This document shows, piece after piece, positions 12,751-24,628 of a stretch of 64,000 nucleotides of DNA (positions within the stretch are counted from its first letter, which is position 1; every line of letters starts with the position of its first letter). Source of the DNA: Paracamarosporium sp. OC-R06-R3. Lineage: Eukaryota; Ascomycota; Dothideomycetes; Pleosporales; Didymosphaeriaceae. The notes beneath the pieces were generated by a model. The model worked only from the letters and a program-made list of their open reading frames with translations. It searched no databases and was not told the origin of the DNA. The position numbers were made by a program, and so were the translations under genes. The stretch is taken from contig JACVRA010000303.1 of the NCBI GenBank assembly GCA_019828545.1, positions 129,920 through 193,919 of the forward strand. The letters are read 5' to 3'.

Positions 12751-15056
12751 CTACCCCTTCTTCTTCCCGAAGAAATCCTGCGCCGCATGATACACTCCAC
12801 GCGCACCTTTAGCAATCTCACTCCACCCATCGTAGAGTGGATATATCACCACCGCCGCGAACGCAAAAAACTGCCAGAATATCGCGACCGTGACCCACCC
12901 AGAGAAGAACGACTTACTGAAGATGTAGTTCCGGTATAGCGGCATCGGCCACGCAATGAACGTCACCAGCACGATTACGACGAACCAGATCCATGCCACG
13001 CGGTGCCACCAGTGCAGTTTTTGGAGCGTTGGCGCATCGAATGGATGATGCACGTCGTCGAGGGATATGGATGCGTCGGAGTCAGAGGAGGTGAAGATGG
13101 CTTTGTTCTTTTCCTGGACTTCGATGGAGTGCTCGGCGTTGGGCGCAATATGCGAGATGTCTGGTTTCGCGCCGGATTTTGGAGTCCCGTCAGGCTTTTC
13201 AGGGTCGGAGGTTGTGCTTGTTGTGTCGCTGGCAGGAGGTGGTGCCTGCACTGAACTACTTCGAGCTAGCTGCGCCTCGTCGGCGAGCTCGATGCGGAGG
13301 AAAATCCGCCAGTCGAATTTGTAAGGTTTGTACTGCGATATGATGACCGAATATAAGGCGGGAGAGAAGAACGAGGCTGTCGCGCCGTAGAGAGCTGGCA
13401 CGCCCATTCCGGTTGTGGTCATGTTGATCTCACCGTAGATAGCCTTCGATGTACCCAGCCAGATGGCCAGGCCAGTGAAGAAACCTAATATTGGAGATAT
13501 GATGGCTGCAAGGCGTGTCTGCCCTTTCCATAGTAGAGTAAGTGCAAGAGGGATGATTCCAGGACACGACAGAATAGGGCGGAAGTACCCGATCCACGTC
13601 ATGTTAGCTCCTCCGTAGTTGAGCGCAAGCGCGATACCGGTAATGAAGCAGCCGTGAAAAATCACAGTCAGGTGACTGACTTTGACCAATCTCTTGTCCG
13701 AGGCCTTGGGGTTGATATACGTTTTGTACACGTCGAATGAGAGGATGCTGCTGACTGCAATCATAGAAGAAGACACCGTACTTGTAAGGGCCATGAACAG
13801 AAGTACGAAGAAAGCAGCAATTCCAGAATCTCCGATGAGTGCTTTAACTGTGTATGGCATGACGAGCCCTGCGTTGACCTGAGCTTGGGTGAGAGGATCG
13901 GGGTATGTAGGCCATAATGGGGTGTTGTGCAAAGCTCGTGCGGTCATTCCGAAGACTGTGCCTAGGCCCCAGGGAACGCCAAAGATAGCCAGTGCAGCCA
14001 GGTTATAGCCAGGAACCGTGGCGTTAACCTCCGTTGCGAACGACTTCTGCCAAAATGCAGTGTCCTGGTTCCCTTGTTAGTTAGTCAGAAATTGTATATT
14101 TGTATGCGAGAACTTACCATGACAACAAGTGCGAGGTTTCCAAACTTGAGAATCAGAGCCCAGATGATCGCTTGCTTTGATTTGAATGTGAGCACCGACC
14201 CTTCGAAGTTGCCGGCAACGATATTCGCAGACGCATTTGCCATGACCTTATCGTAGAGACCACCGAGACCTCCTACTGCTTCATTGGTTAACACCTCAAG
14301 CGTGAAATAGATAATAAGAATCAGAGCAATTGCCGTATGGAGGTAGTCGGTAAGGAATGTGGCTTTGAGTCCACCTACGGCGGTGTAAAGCACAACTGAT
14401 GATGGTAAGTTCGTTGACACGTCATATTTTTTAAGATAAAAAGCATACCTCCTAGTGGAATCAATACAGTGGCGGCCGCAAAGTGTATTCCCGAGATACC
14501 ATAGACAAGCTGTGATCCAGTCAAGATCATGGACGCGCATCCGAAGACGTTGTTTGTGATGTTGAGGATGATGAACACAACATGCCCAATTTTTCCATAT
14601 CTCATCCCGATGATCTCGAGAGACGTGTGGGCATAGGGTACTCTGATCTTTGCCAGTACACCGAGGGCAGCCATCAGCGCGATTTGGAAGCACAAACCAG
14701 TTGCCCACCACTACATACGCGTCCGTCAGTACAAGAATCATTCCGAAAATTATCGGAAAACTCACCAAAGGTACCGCAATACCAAATCGATAACACATTG
14801 CTGCTGCGAACACCGTCTCATTGATCCACATCCACGACGAAAACACCGCCGACGCCGTTAACCCCGTTCCTACGCTTCGATTCGCTACCATGAACATTTC
14901 TGATGTTCCCGAGTCCTCGGAGAGGTAGGCTTTTTGAATCTTGAGGGCGATAAGGATGACGCCGCAGAAAGCGACACCGAGCCCGATGAGCAAGCCATAT
15001 CCGGTGGATTGAGGCACGAGCTCTATGCCACCGACGCCCAGCTGTAACGACGACAT
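12751..15056 (-). CDS. Sodium:solute symporter, DUR3-type urea/polyamine transporter
   Basis: Four exons (15056-14766, 14710-14449, 14395-14118, 14064-12751) separated by introns of 55, 53 and 53 nt give 714 residues, the usual DUR3 length. Landmarks are MFMVANRSVGTGLTAS, FSSWMWINETVFAAAMCYRFG, LGVVLYTAVGGLKATF and TDYLHTAIALI, all characteristic of the SSS family DUR3 branch, with about fifteen hydrophobic segments and a hydrophilic acidic loop near residues 490-560. The start chosen is the ATG with A at -3; an in-frame ATG 141 nt upstream (15197) would add an implausible leader. It is expected at the plasma membrane, importing urea and possibly polyamines. It shares a 795-bp promoter with the divergent FMN monooxygenase. 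Confidence 0.9.
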
Positions 15057-15851
15057 GATTGTCCCCGTTGAAAAGGTGCAATGCTGAAGCACTTCTTCTT
15101 GCCTGAAGACCAAGTGATGACCGGTCCGAAACGCTGCGACACTGCTTGTGAGCTTTGTCGGTGGTATGGACTTGATGCTCAGTGAGAACTCCGACAAGGA
15201 AAGAGATGTACCGTATCCATGGATTTAAACGAAGCGCTTTTCTCCGTTATATCGCTAGCTGATACGGAGATCCGACCTTCGGCATCACTATGAACCAAAT
15301 ATCAATGATGCAGTTAGTAGTCGCAATTGCGCCATATACACGGCAAAGTCGAGATTCCTAACGGGCCGCTTGGATTAGGTATGCAGCTCGATACCTCTTT
15401 TGTCAGTGAATAGAAGTACTAAGAGACGCCACCCACTTAAAATTTCTTGAGGCGTGATAAGCATGAACCTTTGCGTGCGAAGCGTTGGGAAGCTTGGAGC
15501 TTGGAAGTGCTTGACTGGCTATGGATATAGCCATTGGCACTAGAGTGGGGTCTGGGCAACGACGAACGGATACAAAGATTGGGGGGAATGGCGGGTCGAA
15601 TGCGCGGTCCTTGATGGTGGAGGTAACCCGGCTTTGGCGTGCGACATGCATGGTATTGCGAAAAGTGAAGCTATTCCTATTTTGGACCAGTGATGGAACG
15701 TCGCAGTTAATGAGGAGATATCTCGAGGGCATCGAATTACTCGTAAATCGAGAGGCTTTGAACGTAGTTTCCCTAAGCCTGCATTTGTCGGTAGTTGCAG
15801 CTTGCATTCTTTGTCGAAGCGTGGAAGATAACGACCGCTCTCATACACACT
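15057..15851. promoter_or_regulatory. Bidirectional promoter with GATA motifs
   Basis: This is the shared upstream region of the DUR3-type symporter (leftwards) and the FMN monooxygenase (rightwards). Visible GATA-factor type motifs include TGATAC at 15260-15265, TGATAA at 15455-15460 and AGATAA at 15826-15831. A perfect palindrome GAGATATCTC lies at 15715-15724 and joins GATA on both strands. AreA/NIT2 GATA factors control DUR3-type genes in other fungi; control here is inference. Confidence 0.5.
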
Positions 15852-17399
15852 ATGGCGACCGACGTGGGAACCCAGGCCAACGTAGGTTACTTAGCCACCA
15901 AAAGGCCAGTGCTGACAATGATCAGGGCACCGAAAAGAAACAAATGATTTTGAATGCCTTTGTAATGAACACCCCAAGCCATCTCGCAGCTGGTCTGTGG
16001 CGCCACCCCAGGAGCAAAACAGACAACTATAAAAAGCTGTCATTCTGGACGAACCTGGCCAAACTTTTGGATGAAGCAGGATTCCATGCGATGTTTATCG
16101 CTGATACACTGGGACCATACGACGTCTACAAAGGCCCGGCCAATGTTGTTCCTGCACTCGGAGCGGGCGCTCAATTTCCTGTCAACGATCCACTATATCT
16201 GGTTCCAGCAATGGCAGCTGCTACCAAGAATTTGATCTTCGGTGTGACAGCTAGTGCGACGTATGAGAAACCATATGCGCTCGCACGAAGGTTTACGACA
16301 GTTGATCATCTGGCGGAGGGCCGGATCGCGTGGAATATTGTCACCTCGTATCTTGACAGTGCAGCACGCAACCATGGGCTGAAAGAACAAATACCCCACG
16401 ATGAGCGCTATGCTATCGCACATGAGTACATGGACGTTGTCTATAAGCTGTGGGAAGGAAGCTTCAGAGACGATGCAGTACTGGCCGACCGCGAGACTGG
16501 AACGTATATTGCTAGCGATGCGGTGCGACAGATCTTGCACAAAGGAAAGTACTTCGAGGTTCCTGGACCTCACTTTTGCGAGCCGTCACCGCAGCGAACG
16601 CCCTTTTTGTTTCAGGCAGGCGTATCTGAAGCAGGAAACGGGTTCGGCGGTAAGCATGGCGAAGCCATTTTTGTCGGCGGCCAGACCCCAGAAATTGTGA
16701 AGAAAACTGTGGATAACATCAGATCGGTTGCTCAACGAGAGGGGCGGAATCCGTCCCATATCAAAGTCATAGTGGGTATCGGCGTTATTGTGGGAGCCAC
16801 CGATGAGGAAGCCGAGGAACAACAAAAGGATTTCATCAAATACTCCAACCAAGAGGGTGTGTATTATCGCGTCTCACTGGTTTTGAACATATGCTAATTG
16901 CTCTTCAATAGGCGCGCTGGCGTTGTTTGGTGGCTGGACAGGGGTAGATCTTTCCAAGCACGCAGACGACGAAGATTTCCGTGTGAGCGATTCCCCACGC
17001 CTGCAATCTCTTGTAGCACGGTGGTCAGCTACAGTACCGGGAACAGAAAATGAGCCTTGGACCAAACGGAGGATAGTCGAATACCTGAGTCTTGGTGGAA
17101 TGCAAGCAAAGATTATTGGTGGGCCAGAGAAGGTAGCAGACGAACTTGAGCGATGGTTTGATATCTCAGGTGTGGATGGATTCAACCTTGCACATGTTGT
17201 TAATCCGGGAACGTTTGAGGATATCTCTAAGTATTTGATTCCGGAACTGCAGCGACGGGGTAGGTTCAGGACTTCAGTTGAAAAGGAGGGTGCTACTGCC
17301 AGAGAGGTTTTCCTGGGATCGAAGAGGTTGTTGGATGACCACCCTGGATCCAAGTTCAAGTGGGCTGCTGGAGAAGAGGTACCACGATATCAGCATTAA
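15852..17399 (+). CDS. FMN-dependent monooxygenase, NtaA/SnaA/DszA family (luciferase-like)
   Basis: Three exons, 15852-15881, 15926-16856 and 16912-17399, give 482 residues. The first intron is only 44 nt but has GTAGGT, a GCTGAC branch and CAG, and joins a 10-residue leader to GTEKKQMILNAF. If it is not used, the start would be the ATG at 15944. Family marks are MILNAFVMNTPSHLAAGLWR, the bacterial-luciferase barrel with RFTTVDHLAEGRIAWNIVTS, and LFQAGVSEAGNGFGGKHGEA. Relatives use reduced FMN supplied by a partner reductase to attack nitrilotriacetate, pristinamycin or sulfones. No flavin reductase is nearby. Divergence from a urea/polyamine symporter suggests scavenging of a nitrogen (or sulfur) compound; the substrate is unknown. 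Confidence 0.88.
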
Positions 17400-17880
17400 G
17401 TGTTACATTGTCTCGATACGAGCACAGAATGTAATTATCTCGTATGGAAATTACAATAGTATCAGACCAGAAGTGACACACGGAAATTAATTACCGACAT
17501 TCACGCAGCCCGTGCTGCTCTAGCTCGTCCAATGTGTTGTCGATCAATCCTTCGCTCTATGGTGGCCTGTAAACTATCCTGCTTGCAACGACTGGGAGCC
17601 CGCTGGTGACGCTTGCAGGACCGGGGGTGAACGGCTAAACGCTTGGGTGAGCGGAAAGAACCCCGGCCAAGGCAACCGAGATACGCACGAGCCACGCATC
17701 TGGCAGAGCTTTTCATGCAGGCTTCACGTGCACAACCCTCCAGCCACAACATTGCGCATCCTCATGTCAATAGGGTTGGTTCGTAGGAATCTATACAGTC
17801 TGATAGCGAGGCCTTCTGATAAGGTCAGATTCTCCTACAGACTACAAAGGCCTGCACGGCCAATCGTAAAACAGCCCGCC
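17400..17880. other. Intergenic: upstream of the AlkB-like gene
   Basis: No gene is visible. One minus-strand open frame (17501-17752) is a low-quality chance translation. The region presumably holds the monooxygenase 3' end and the AlkB-like promoter. Confidence 0.55.
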
Positions 17881-19039
17881 ATGGACCTTTCTACAGCGGC
17901 TGCTGTTGAAGTCCGTATGTCAACCAAACGATCAAGGCGAGTCGTACTAACGCACGTCGAAGAAAAAAGGATCTGTGCATCATGATACCCATGCACAACC
18001 TCCTGAGTTCATCCAAAGACAACATTGGAAGTATCAAAGTATGCGAAGAGCGGATCTAGAGGTCGATACTAGCATCCAGGATCTTAGCAGATGGGATGAT
18101 CTCACAAATGAACAAAAGGAGATATGGATCCCGGCGGGTGCGATTCCAGCGTCTCAGGTTCAGGCCGCCTGTGAAGCGTATGCTGGAGGGAAGCCACTCC
18201 AAACGATCGTAAAAGATGCTCCTTTCTTCGAACATCGAGACTTTCCTGGTCTGCAAGTCGTGCCAGGTCTTCTGCCACCTGAAACTCAGGTTCTGTTCAC
18301 TTCTTGTTTGATGCATCGAGATCTTGCGGACCCTGAACATAAGATGAACCTTCAAGCCGACTATGAAATTCCCTATCCACCTAGGACGACATCATCGGAC
18401 CCCCAGCGCTTTGGCAGCTCCTTTTTCGCTCGTGAACGTGCGGCTACAGAAGATATTCTGATGCCGAAGACACCGGACAAGCACAAACAGCTTAACAACG
18501 AGCAGTTTTTGTACACAAGACTCCGCTGGCTTACGCTAGGCGAACAGTACGATTGGCCTACGCGCAGTTACGCAAAACATGCCACTCCTTTCCCAGCAGA
18601 CCTATCAACCCTTGTCACTGGACTGTTTCCACACATCCGCCCGGAATCAGGAGTCGTCTTGATGTACGGAGCCAAGGATTTCATGCCTGTACATCGCGAC
18701 GTCAGCGAGCAGTGTCAACGCGCCCTTGCTAGCTTCAGCGTGGGTTGCGATGGTATCTTTATCATGGCCCGAGGAGAGGATAACGGTGAGGGGGACAGTG
18801 TGCCGAGAACCGTGGCAATCAGGGTCCGGAGTGGGGACTGTGTTCACCTCACTGGTCAAGCACGGTGGGCATGGCATGCAATGGCACGTACGATTCCAAG
18901 TACTTGTCCTTCTTATCTAGCCGACTGGCCGCTAGGCACACCAGGTGCAACCCCAGAAGAGCAGAGATGGTATAAGAAGTGGAAGGGATACATGGGCACG
19001 AAGCGCATCAATGTCAGCTGTCGCCAGGTCTGGGATTGA
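17881..19039 (+). CDS. AlkB-like 2OG-Fe(II) dioxygenase (ALKBH1-type)
   Basis: Two exons, 17881-17914 and 17970-19039, are joined over a 55-nt intron with a GTATGT donor and a perfect TACTAAC branch, giving 367 residues. The jelly-roll core carries the iron ligands His253 and Asp255 (VHRDVSEQ) and His314 (WAWHAMART). The 2-oxoglutarate-binding signature RINVSCR (357-363) fits the AlkB pattern RxNxTxR with Ser for Thr. The insertion and the RALASFSVGCDGIF strand resemble fungal ALKBH1 homologues. Such enzymes remove methyl groups from nucleic acids, often tRNA or DNA 6mA. No neighbour suggests a specific partner. Family call is firm, substrate is open. Confidence 0.9.
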
Positions 19040-19823
19040 GTCTCGGCATTGATACCGATCACAAAAATAGAAGAGACGGTTCGGGTATCGCAATGAGCGG
19101 TTCATTCGTGGCGGCTACTAAATGTATAAATGGGAATACTCAGCTCTCGTAATCGTTTGGAGGAAGCCGGCAGACGGCTTCTCAACTAGTCTCAATCGAC
19201 TTTATCAGAGGATAGTGTGGAGTCTCTCTCCGCACTACGACCCGCGCCAGTGGATAAGCGCGTGGAGATTTCGCGTGTCGACCTTCCTTTGAGTATGTCC
19301 TTTCTACTCACAAAGTGTGACGGCTGTGGCACCTAATGACGGTACAAAGCACTTCGCTATATCACTGAATGCGTACCAGTTGCTCCATGAATGCCATGTC
19401 GTGACAGCAAGCTCACGAACGGCAAATCATACCGCGTTTGCGACTCTTCCCGCAAGTTCGGTAAAATCGCCGATACTGAGGTCGACTGTCGCCCGATTCC
19501 CCACTTACTGACTAGCTGGCGCTAACCGAGTCATCTTGTGCACGAACGCCACGCTTGCAAGTGCCCTGCGCAAGACTCAAGGATGGCTCGCCAATTGCAC
19601 GTAGCTGCACTATATCCGCATCACACGCCTTTCCTCAAGGGTCTAAGATTGTCGTTGAGAAGATACGGCTCTCGGGTCCTTGCCGCGATCCTTGTTCGCC
19701 CCTCTTGAAACCAGTTCCCACCTCTATAATTCTCCACAGTCCACACACCTCAGGGTCTCGCCCTTCCATCACTCGTCCTCGCTCCGTTTCTTGTCTCGTT
19801 TGGTCTGTTCGAATGCGGTCACG
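19040..19823. other. Intergenic: promoter of the UNC93-like gene
   Basis: No gene is visible. A CT-rich stretch before the start (about 19.66-19.82 kb) resembles a fungal 5' leader. The in-frame ATG at 19680 would add 48 residues of poor quality. Confidence 0.55.
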
Positions 19824-21440
19824 ATGGTGTTGACTATCTTCGGCCGCCAGATTCGGTACCACAGCCCGTGGGTGCAAAACATCATCAGTGGAATCGGTGT
19901 TGGAGCATCAGCTGGTATTTATGTTGCGCTTAACTTACTGGGAGCTGGCGGTGGCAGACCGGACTCTGCACATGTCGTCCAGGTTGTCAACGCGACGTTA
20001 TGCTCCGTCTGGTTCTTCTCCTCTTCCTTCGGTGGATCTATCCTGAACAAACTCGGCCCAGGACTCACCATGTGTCTCGGCGTGCAGACGTACGCTGTTT
20101 ACGTTGGTTCATTATGGTACTACGACGAGGTAGGCAAGACTGGGTATCCGTACGCTGCCGGTCCTATCATTGGGATTGGAGCCGGTATGGTCTTCATTAC
20201 AGCGGGCTACATCTCGACTGCGTATCCCGAAGAAAGAGAAAAGGGCGCATATGCGACAATGTTAATGAACATGCAAGGCCTTGGTTCTGTCATCGGAGGT
20301 ATCATCCCGGTTATCATAAACAAAGACAAAGACACTGCAGCTGGCGTGCCTCGACCAGTCTACATCGCATTCATTATCATCATGATTATCGGAGGTCTAT
20401 TGACATTGCTATTGCAACGTCCGCAGAAGCTTAGAAGAGATGATGGCTCAACGGTAGCTGTGCATCCGGCCCGTGGGGTTTGGGAAGAGTTGCGGTCGAA
20501 CTTGTTGGTCTTCAGCGATCCGATTCTGATCATGATGTTGCCGGCATTCTTCCCCGCCGAATGCTTCTTGGTTTATAGTGGCTCAGTCAATGGTGAGATT
20601 TTACTTAAGGATTCTTCCATTCGATATTCTAACTCTAACAGCCTATCTTAACGGCCTCCGTGCTCGTTCACTGCTGTCTTTTGTCGCTGTTTGTTTGCAG
20701 ATCCCCGCTGGATGGGCATTGCAATGGATTCTCGATCGTCCTACGTGGGGAAGACGAAAACGTGGTCTTATAGGGCTGACCATCGTTGCTGTTCCTCTGG
20801 TCGCAGCTTGGGTCTGGGAAATGGTGCGATCCCCCTCATTATCAATCGTTTGCTTCGATACTAACCATGCAATAGATTCGTGTCCGCAATTACGATCGTA
20901 ATATTACTGTAACAGATCCCACCGACTGGGATGAGCCGAGGTTTGGCTGGATTTTTGTCCTGTTCATGTTGAACTGGGTCTTTTCAGTGAGTTTGCTAAG
21001 ATTTACAAACCACCATCAGAATACTAAACTCCGGACAGCAACTGTGGCACAACATTGTGTACTACTGGATCGGCGCCATCACTAATTCTCCGCAAAAACT
21101 CACACACTATGTTGGTGTTTTTCGTGGCGTGCTCGGTGCTGGCGAAGCCGTTTGCTTTGGCCTTGATTCTATTAAAATTCCGTTCCTCGCTGAATCTGGT
21201 GGAATTCTTCTATTCTATGTCCTCGGAATTGCAAGCTTCTACTACCTGGGTATTTACCATATCAAAGATACGAACTATGACCATCGTGAGGAGGGCGCCG
21301 TTATTCCGAACCATATTTTGGAAGGCAAAGGGCTTACGGAAGGACAAGACGTCGCGCAGATTCAGAGGGGAAATTCGATGTCAGGAGAGAAGAGCCCCGG
21401 AGAGAAGGAAAAGATCGTGGACGGTGGAGAAGTTGCTTGA
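19824..21440 (+). CDS. UNC93-like (DUF895) major facilitator membrane protein
   Basis: Four exons (19824-20592, 20642-20823, 20876-20986, 21039-21440) with introns of 49, 52 and 52 nt, two with clear TACTAA-type branches, give 487 residues. The protein has about eleven to twelve hydrophobic segments and a charged cytoplasmic tail (KSPGEKEKIVDGGE). The family is recognised from the start LTIFGRQIRYHSPWVQNII, from GYISTAYPEEREKGAYATM and from FGWIFVLFMLNWVFSQLWHN. Animal UNC-93 regulates ion channels; the fungal relatives are uncharacterised and may be transporters. It converges on a cysteine-rich secreted protein gene 159 bp away. Confidence 0.85.
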
Positions 21441-21457
21441 TGTAAGTTGGTATTATA

Positions 21458-21521
21458 GAGGTATCTGAGCGTATAGAAGTAAATCAAAAGAGGTATCTGA
21501 GAGTATAGAAGTAAATCAAAA
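21458..21521. repeat. 32-bp tandem repeat, two copies plus a partial third
   Basis: Copy one (21458-21489) and copy two (21490-21521) differ at one base, and a third copy starts and breaks off after a few bases. The repeat lies between the two convergent gene ends and could fall in 3' UTR sequence. Confidence 0.85.
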
Positions 21522-21599
21522 GAGGCATCAGGAACAATTATTGCCACAACGAGAACACTGCCAACCGACCGTGATGGAGACCAACAACAGTCTCATCGT

Positions 21600-22315
21600 T
21601 TACCATACCAGTCCAAGAATTGCCCCCAGCCCAGCAATGATTCCTACTGGTGGATGTAGCGGTGCAACAGCATGTCCAGTAGGCAAAATTGTCGTAGCCC
21701 GCGTGGATGAAGAACCAGCTGTATTGATCGAACCAGTCGTCCCTACGCTCGAAGCGGTTGTTCCACCAACGTCAGACGAAGAAGGATCCGGCGTCGCCGT
21801 CGGTGATAGTGCATCATCCGAAGCCTCAGATGTACACCCAAGGTCAAAGAAGTCGTGACATAGTGGAGCCGTCAGCCCACACGCCGAACCAGGTGGACAG
21901 TACCAATCATCATCCGCGGAGACGCACTGAACGGACGGTTTAGGAGGTCCACTGCTGGCAGTACACGCTGGCTTGCTCTATTTTACGGTAAGCTAGACTC
22001 GCAATGAGCATCGAAAAGAAAGGTTGCGCTTACGAAAGAGGCGATGCTAGCGCCACAGTTGGTGCTATCGCTCAATGGACAACAACCTTCATCGGAAGTA
22101 CCCTCATTAACACACCAGGCGGTAATCGGACAACATCCTCCAGCGCAACATACTGCGCCACCTGAGCAACAGCCCGGTTGATTTGGGCATGTCGCAAATC
22201 CGAAGCCGATGCCTTGAGAACAGTCGGAAACGGGATATGGATCGACGAAAGCTGTAGTTCTTAGTGTGAATAGATAAATCGCGACGTATCCAGACCAGCG
22301 AAGAAGAGAGTTCAT
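21600..22315 (-). CDS. Cysteine-rich secreted protein, probable GPI anchor
   Basis: Two exons, 22315-22034 and 21977-21600, with a 56-nt intron (GTAAGC, TAG) give 219 residues. A hydrophobic signal peptide is followed by a very cysteine-rich region with repeated CC pairs (GCCSGGAVCCAGGCC); about 18 cysteines lie in the mature chain. Next comes a Ser/Thr-rich low-complexity stretch and a C-terminal hydrophobic tail (GIIAGLGAILGLVW) that looks like a GPI-attachment signal. It is expected on the cell surface or in the wall. I do not recognise a named family; an effector-like role is possible but unsupported by more than composition. The next gene but one kb away is also a secreted protein. Confidence 0.75.
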
Positions 22316-23329
22316 TGTTCTGGGGAGATTTGAAGAAGGGTACAGCAAGACAACCACCGGTTTTCACTGGCCTGAGATAACTCTTTATCAAATATTTCGG
22401 CCCATATCTCTACAGTCCTGGTTTTTCATTGCGTCTGGGCCCAGCTTCAGCTCTTTCGCGTATTCGCTACAGCTTGCCTCGCTGTAAGCGAGCAACCGTA
22501 CATCAACCCTGACTTCATCCTTATGGCGATCGTCACCTGCGAACTGCAAGCGAACACGAAACTTTAGAACTTCTAGGCCTTTCCGCGGTATTCGTCATAA
22601 TAGATATATGCCGTCGACCCCTAGTGCACGCGTGCTTGACTTAGATGATACCTGTGGTATTCGAATACCTAGAGATAACTATTACTTTAAGCAGAGTCTT
22701 TGCGCTATCAGCACGTAGTTGTTGTTTACAATTGAATAAATTTGAAAGTCTAAAGAGCTCTGGAATCTGAAAGGTACGATTTATGATGATTCCACGCGTC
22801 TAACGTGTTCTTGTGAAGGCTAGCACGTGCATGCTTCATTCCAGCTGTTTACGGGTTTCTGCTACAGGCGTAAGACCGATCGCTTTCGAACATTAATCTT
22901 TTCAATTCCTGATTCGAGAACCAATCGATAGATTGGCATTAAAGTAGTAGCACGTTTCTCTGAGATATCCTGGTCTCCTGGTACCAAGTTCTGGCGTCGC
23001 CCTGTCGTCGATTCAGTGCCCGTATACCCAAACCTATGTTAATTCAGACAAATATATCACCATTCTTTAATAACTTCACGCGTGATCAGTAATCGATATC
23101 GTCACGCAGTTCACGAATCAATGGACGTGGAACAGCTGTACCACCCATCACGATGAATCACACTACATTCCTCCCCTCGACTCCCTAAATTCCACAATCT
23201 CCCGGCAAAAAATACCTAGCTGATCAGCCGTGCAAGTGCTACATCATAAGCGCGCGGCAATGCACCCTGAAAATCCCACCGGTCTCACCCTCTCCAGATG
23301 GAGAATCCCACCAATCGTCTCTCCGAACC
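22316..23329. other. Divergent intergenic region between two secreted-protein genes
   Basis: No gene is visible in about 1 kb. It should carry the promoters of the cysteine-rich protein (leftwards) and the Thr-rich protein (rightwards), so the pair could share control. Confidence 0.55.
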
Positions 23330-24628
23330 ATGACAATCTCCCACCGCTCAGTCCTGTTTCTCGCTTGGACGATTCTCGCACTGTTCGCAAAACGAAGCGT
23401 AGCAGACCAAATATGCGGTGGAATTGGGACGCACAACGCCACGGTAGATACGTTCTACATGGGAAACTTTTTCTTCAAAGCGCCAACGACATTTGCGCTG
23501 TGCGCAGACTTCTGTAAGAACGATTACCCGAATTGTAAGAGCTTTCGGTATAGTTATTGGTCGGACGCGGATGCTCAGTATTGCGAGTTTTTCTCGGATT
23601 ATCTGTGAGTTTGGGGTTTTCCTTGTTGCTGTAAGGAAGTGATGTGTGCTGATAAGTTGCGTGTCAGGGAAAACATATTCATTAGCGATCAGTCTCAGCC
23701 GTACTATTATTATGATGTCGACTGCGCGTTTCCAACCTATGCTGTTACAGTGACATCTACCACGACTTCGACATCTACGGTTGGTATAGTAACTTCTACG
23801 TACACTACCTACTACAGCACAACGACGTTCACCTCCATGTCTACGGCCACGGTTACGACAACAGTGCAAAGGACCATGGTAACTACAACAACTCAGCAGC
23901 AATTCGTCACATCAACCTCTACAAGTTTCGTCCCGACGACCCAGCGTATTACAACAACCACAACATCAACCGTCTCTGTTCCTGTGACCCAAGAGGTCAC
24001 ATCGACAACAACATCAACCACCTCACTCCTCGTAACTCAACAGATCACAACGACGACCACATCGACTGTCTTAGTAGCCCAGCAAACTACAACGACAACC
24101 ACATCAACTGTCTCAGTCCCGGTAACCCAGCAAACTACAACGACGACCACATCAACCGTCTCGGTCCCCGTGACACAAAGGATCACAACGACATCGACAG
24201 CAACATCGACAGCAACATCGACAGTCTCAGTTCCGGTGACCCAACGAACCACAACGACAATGACCACGACGTCAACCGTCCCTGTGACCCAGCGGACCAC
24301 CGTCTCAGTGTACGTGACTCAGCGCACAACAACGACATCAACTATCGGAGCCGCCGCCCAGACCGTAACATATACCACTACGAGCACTAGAAATGTAACG
24401 GTGGTCAGAACTACAACAATCACTAGAACTGCAACGCCTACTACAATTTCAAAGGCAACTACAACTACAACGACTGTCGCTGCCGTGGGCGCAAAAGTGG
24501 CAGCCCAGTCAACGGCATATACGACCGTGTACAGAACGGCGACGGTAACGAGAACGACTACGGTTGTGAGACCTACCACGGTCACACAGACTAGAACTAC
24601 AACGATAACAAAAGCGGTACTACGTTAG
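23330..24628 (+). CDS. Secreted Thr-rich mucin-like repeat protein
   Basis: Two exons, 23330-23604 and 23668-24628, with a 63-nt intron give 411 residues. It starts with a signal peptide (VLFLAWTILALFAKRSVA), then a small cysteine-containing N-terminal domain (C...CADFCKNDYPNCKSF...YCEFF) that recalls PAN/apple-like or WSC-like folds. The rest is a Thr/Ser/Val tract with about eight 14-18-residue repeats built on TTTTTSTVSVPVTQ, which should be heavily O-glycosylated. There is no clear C-terminal GPI signal. A cell-wall, adhesion or shielding role is inferred from composition only. The opposite strand reads as long Val-rich frames because of the repeat and is not coding. Confidence 0.75.
23942..24345 (+). 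repeat. Coding tandem repeats of the mucin-like protein
   Basis: Degenerate repeats of about 42-48 bp encode the units around T5STVSVPVTQQ. The copies at about 24.06-24.18 kb are closest to each other, a sign of recent duplication. Copy number probably varies between strains. Confidence 0.7.

Noticed and set aside
23348..24585. Minus-strand frames of Val-rich sequence
   Set aside because: They mirror the Thr-rich repeats of the mucin-like gene on the other strand.
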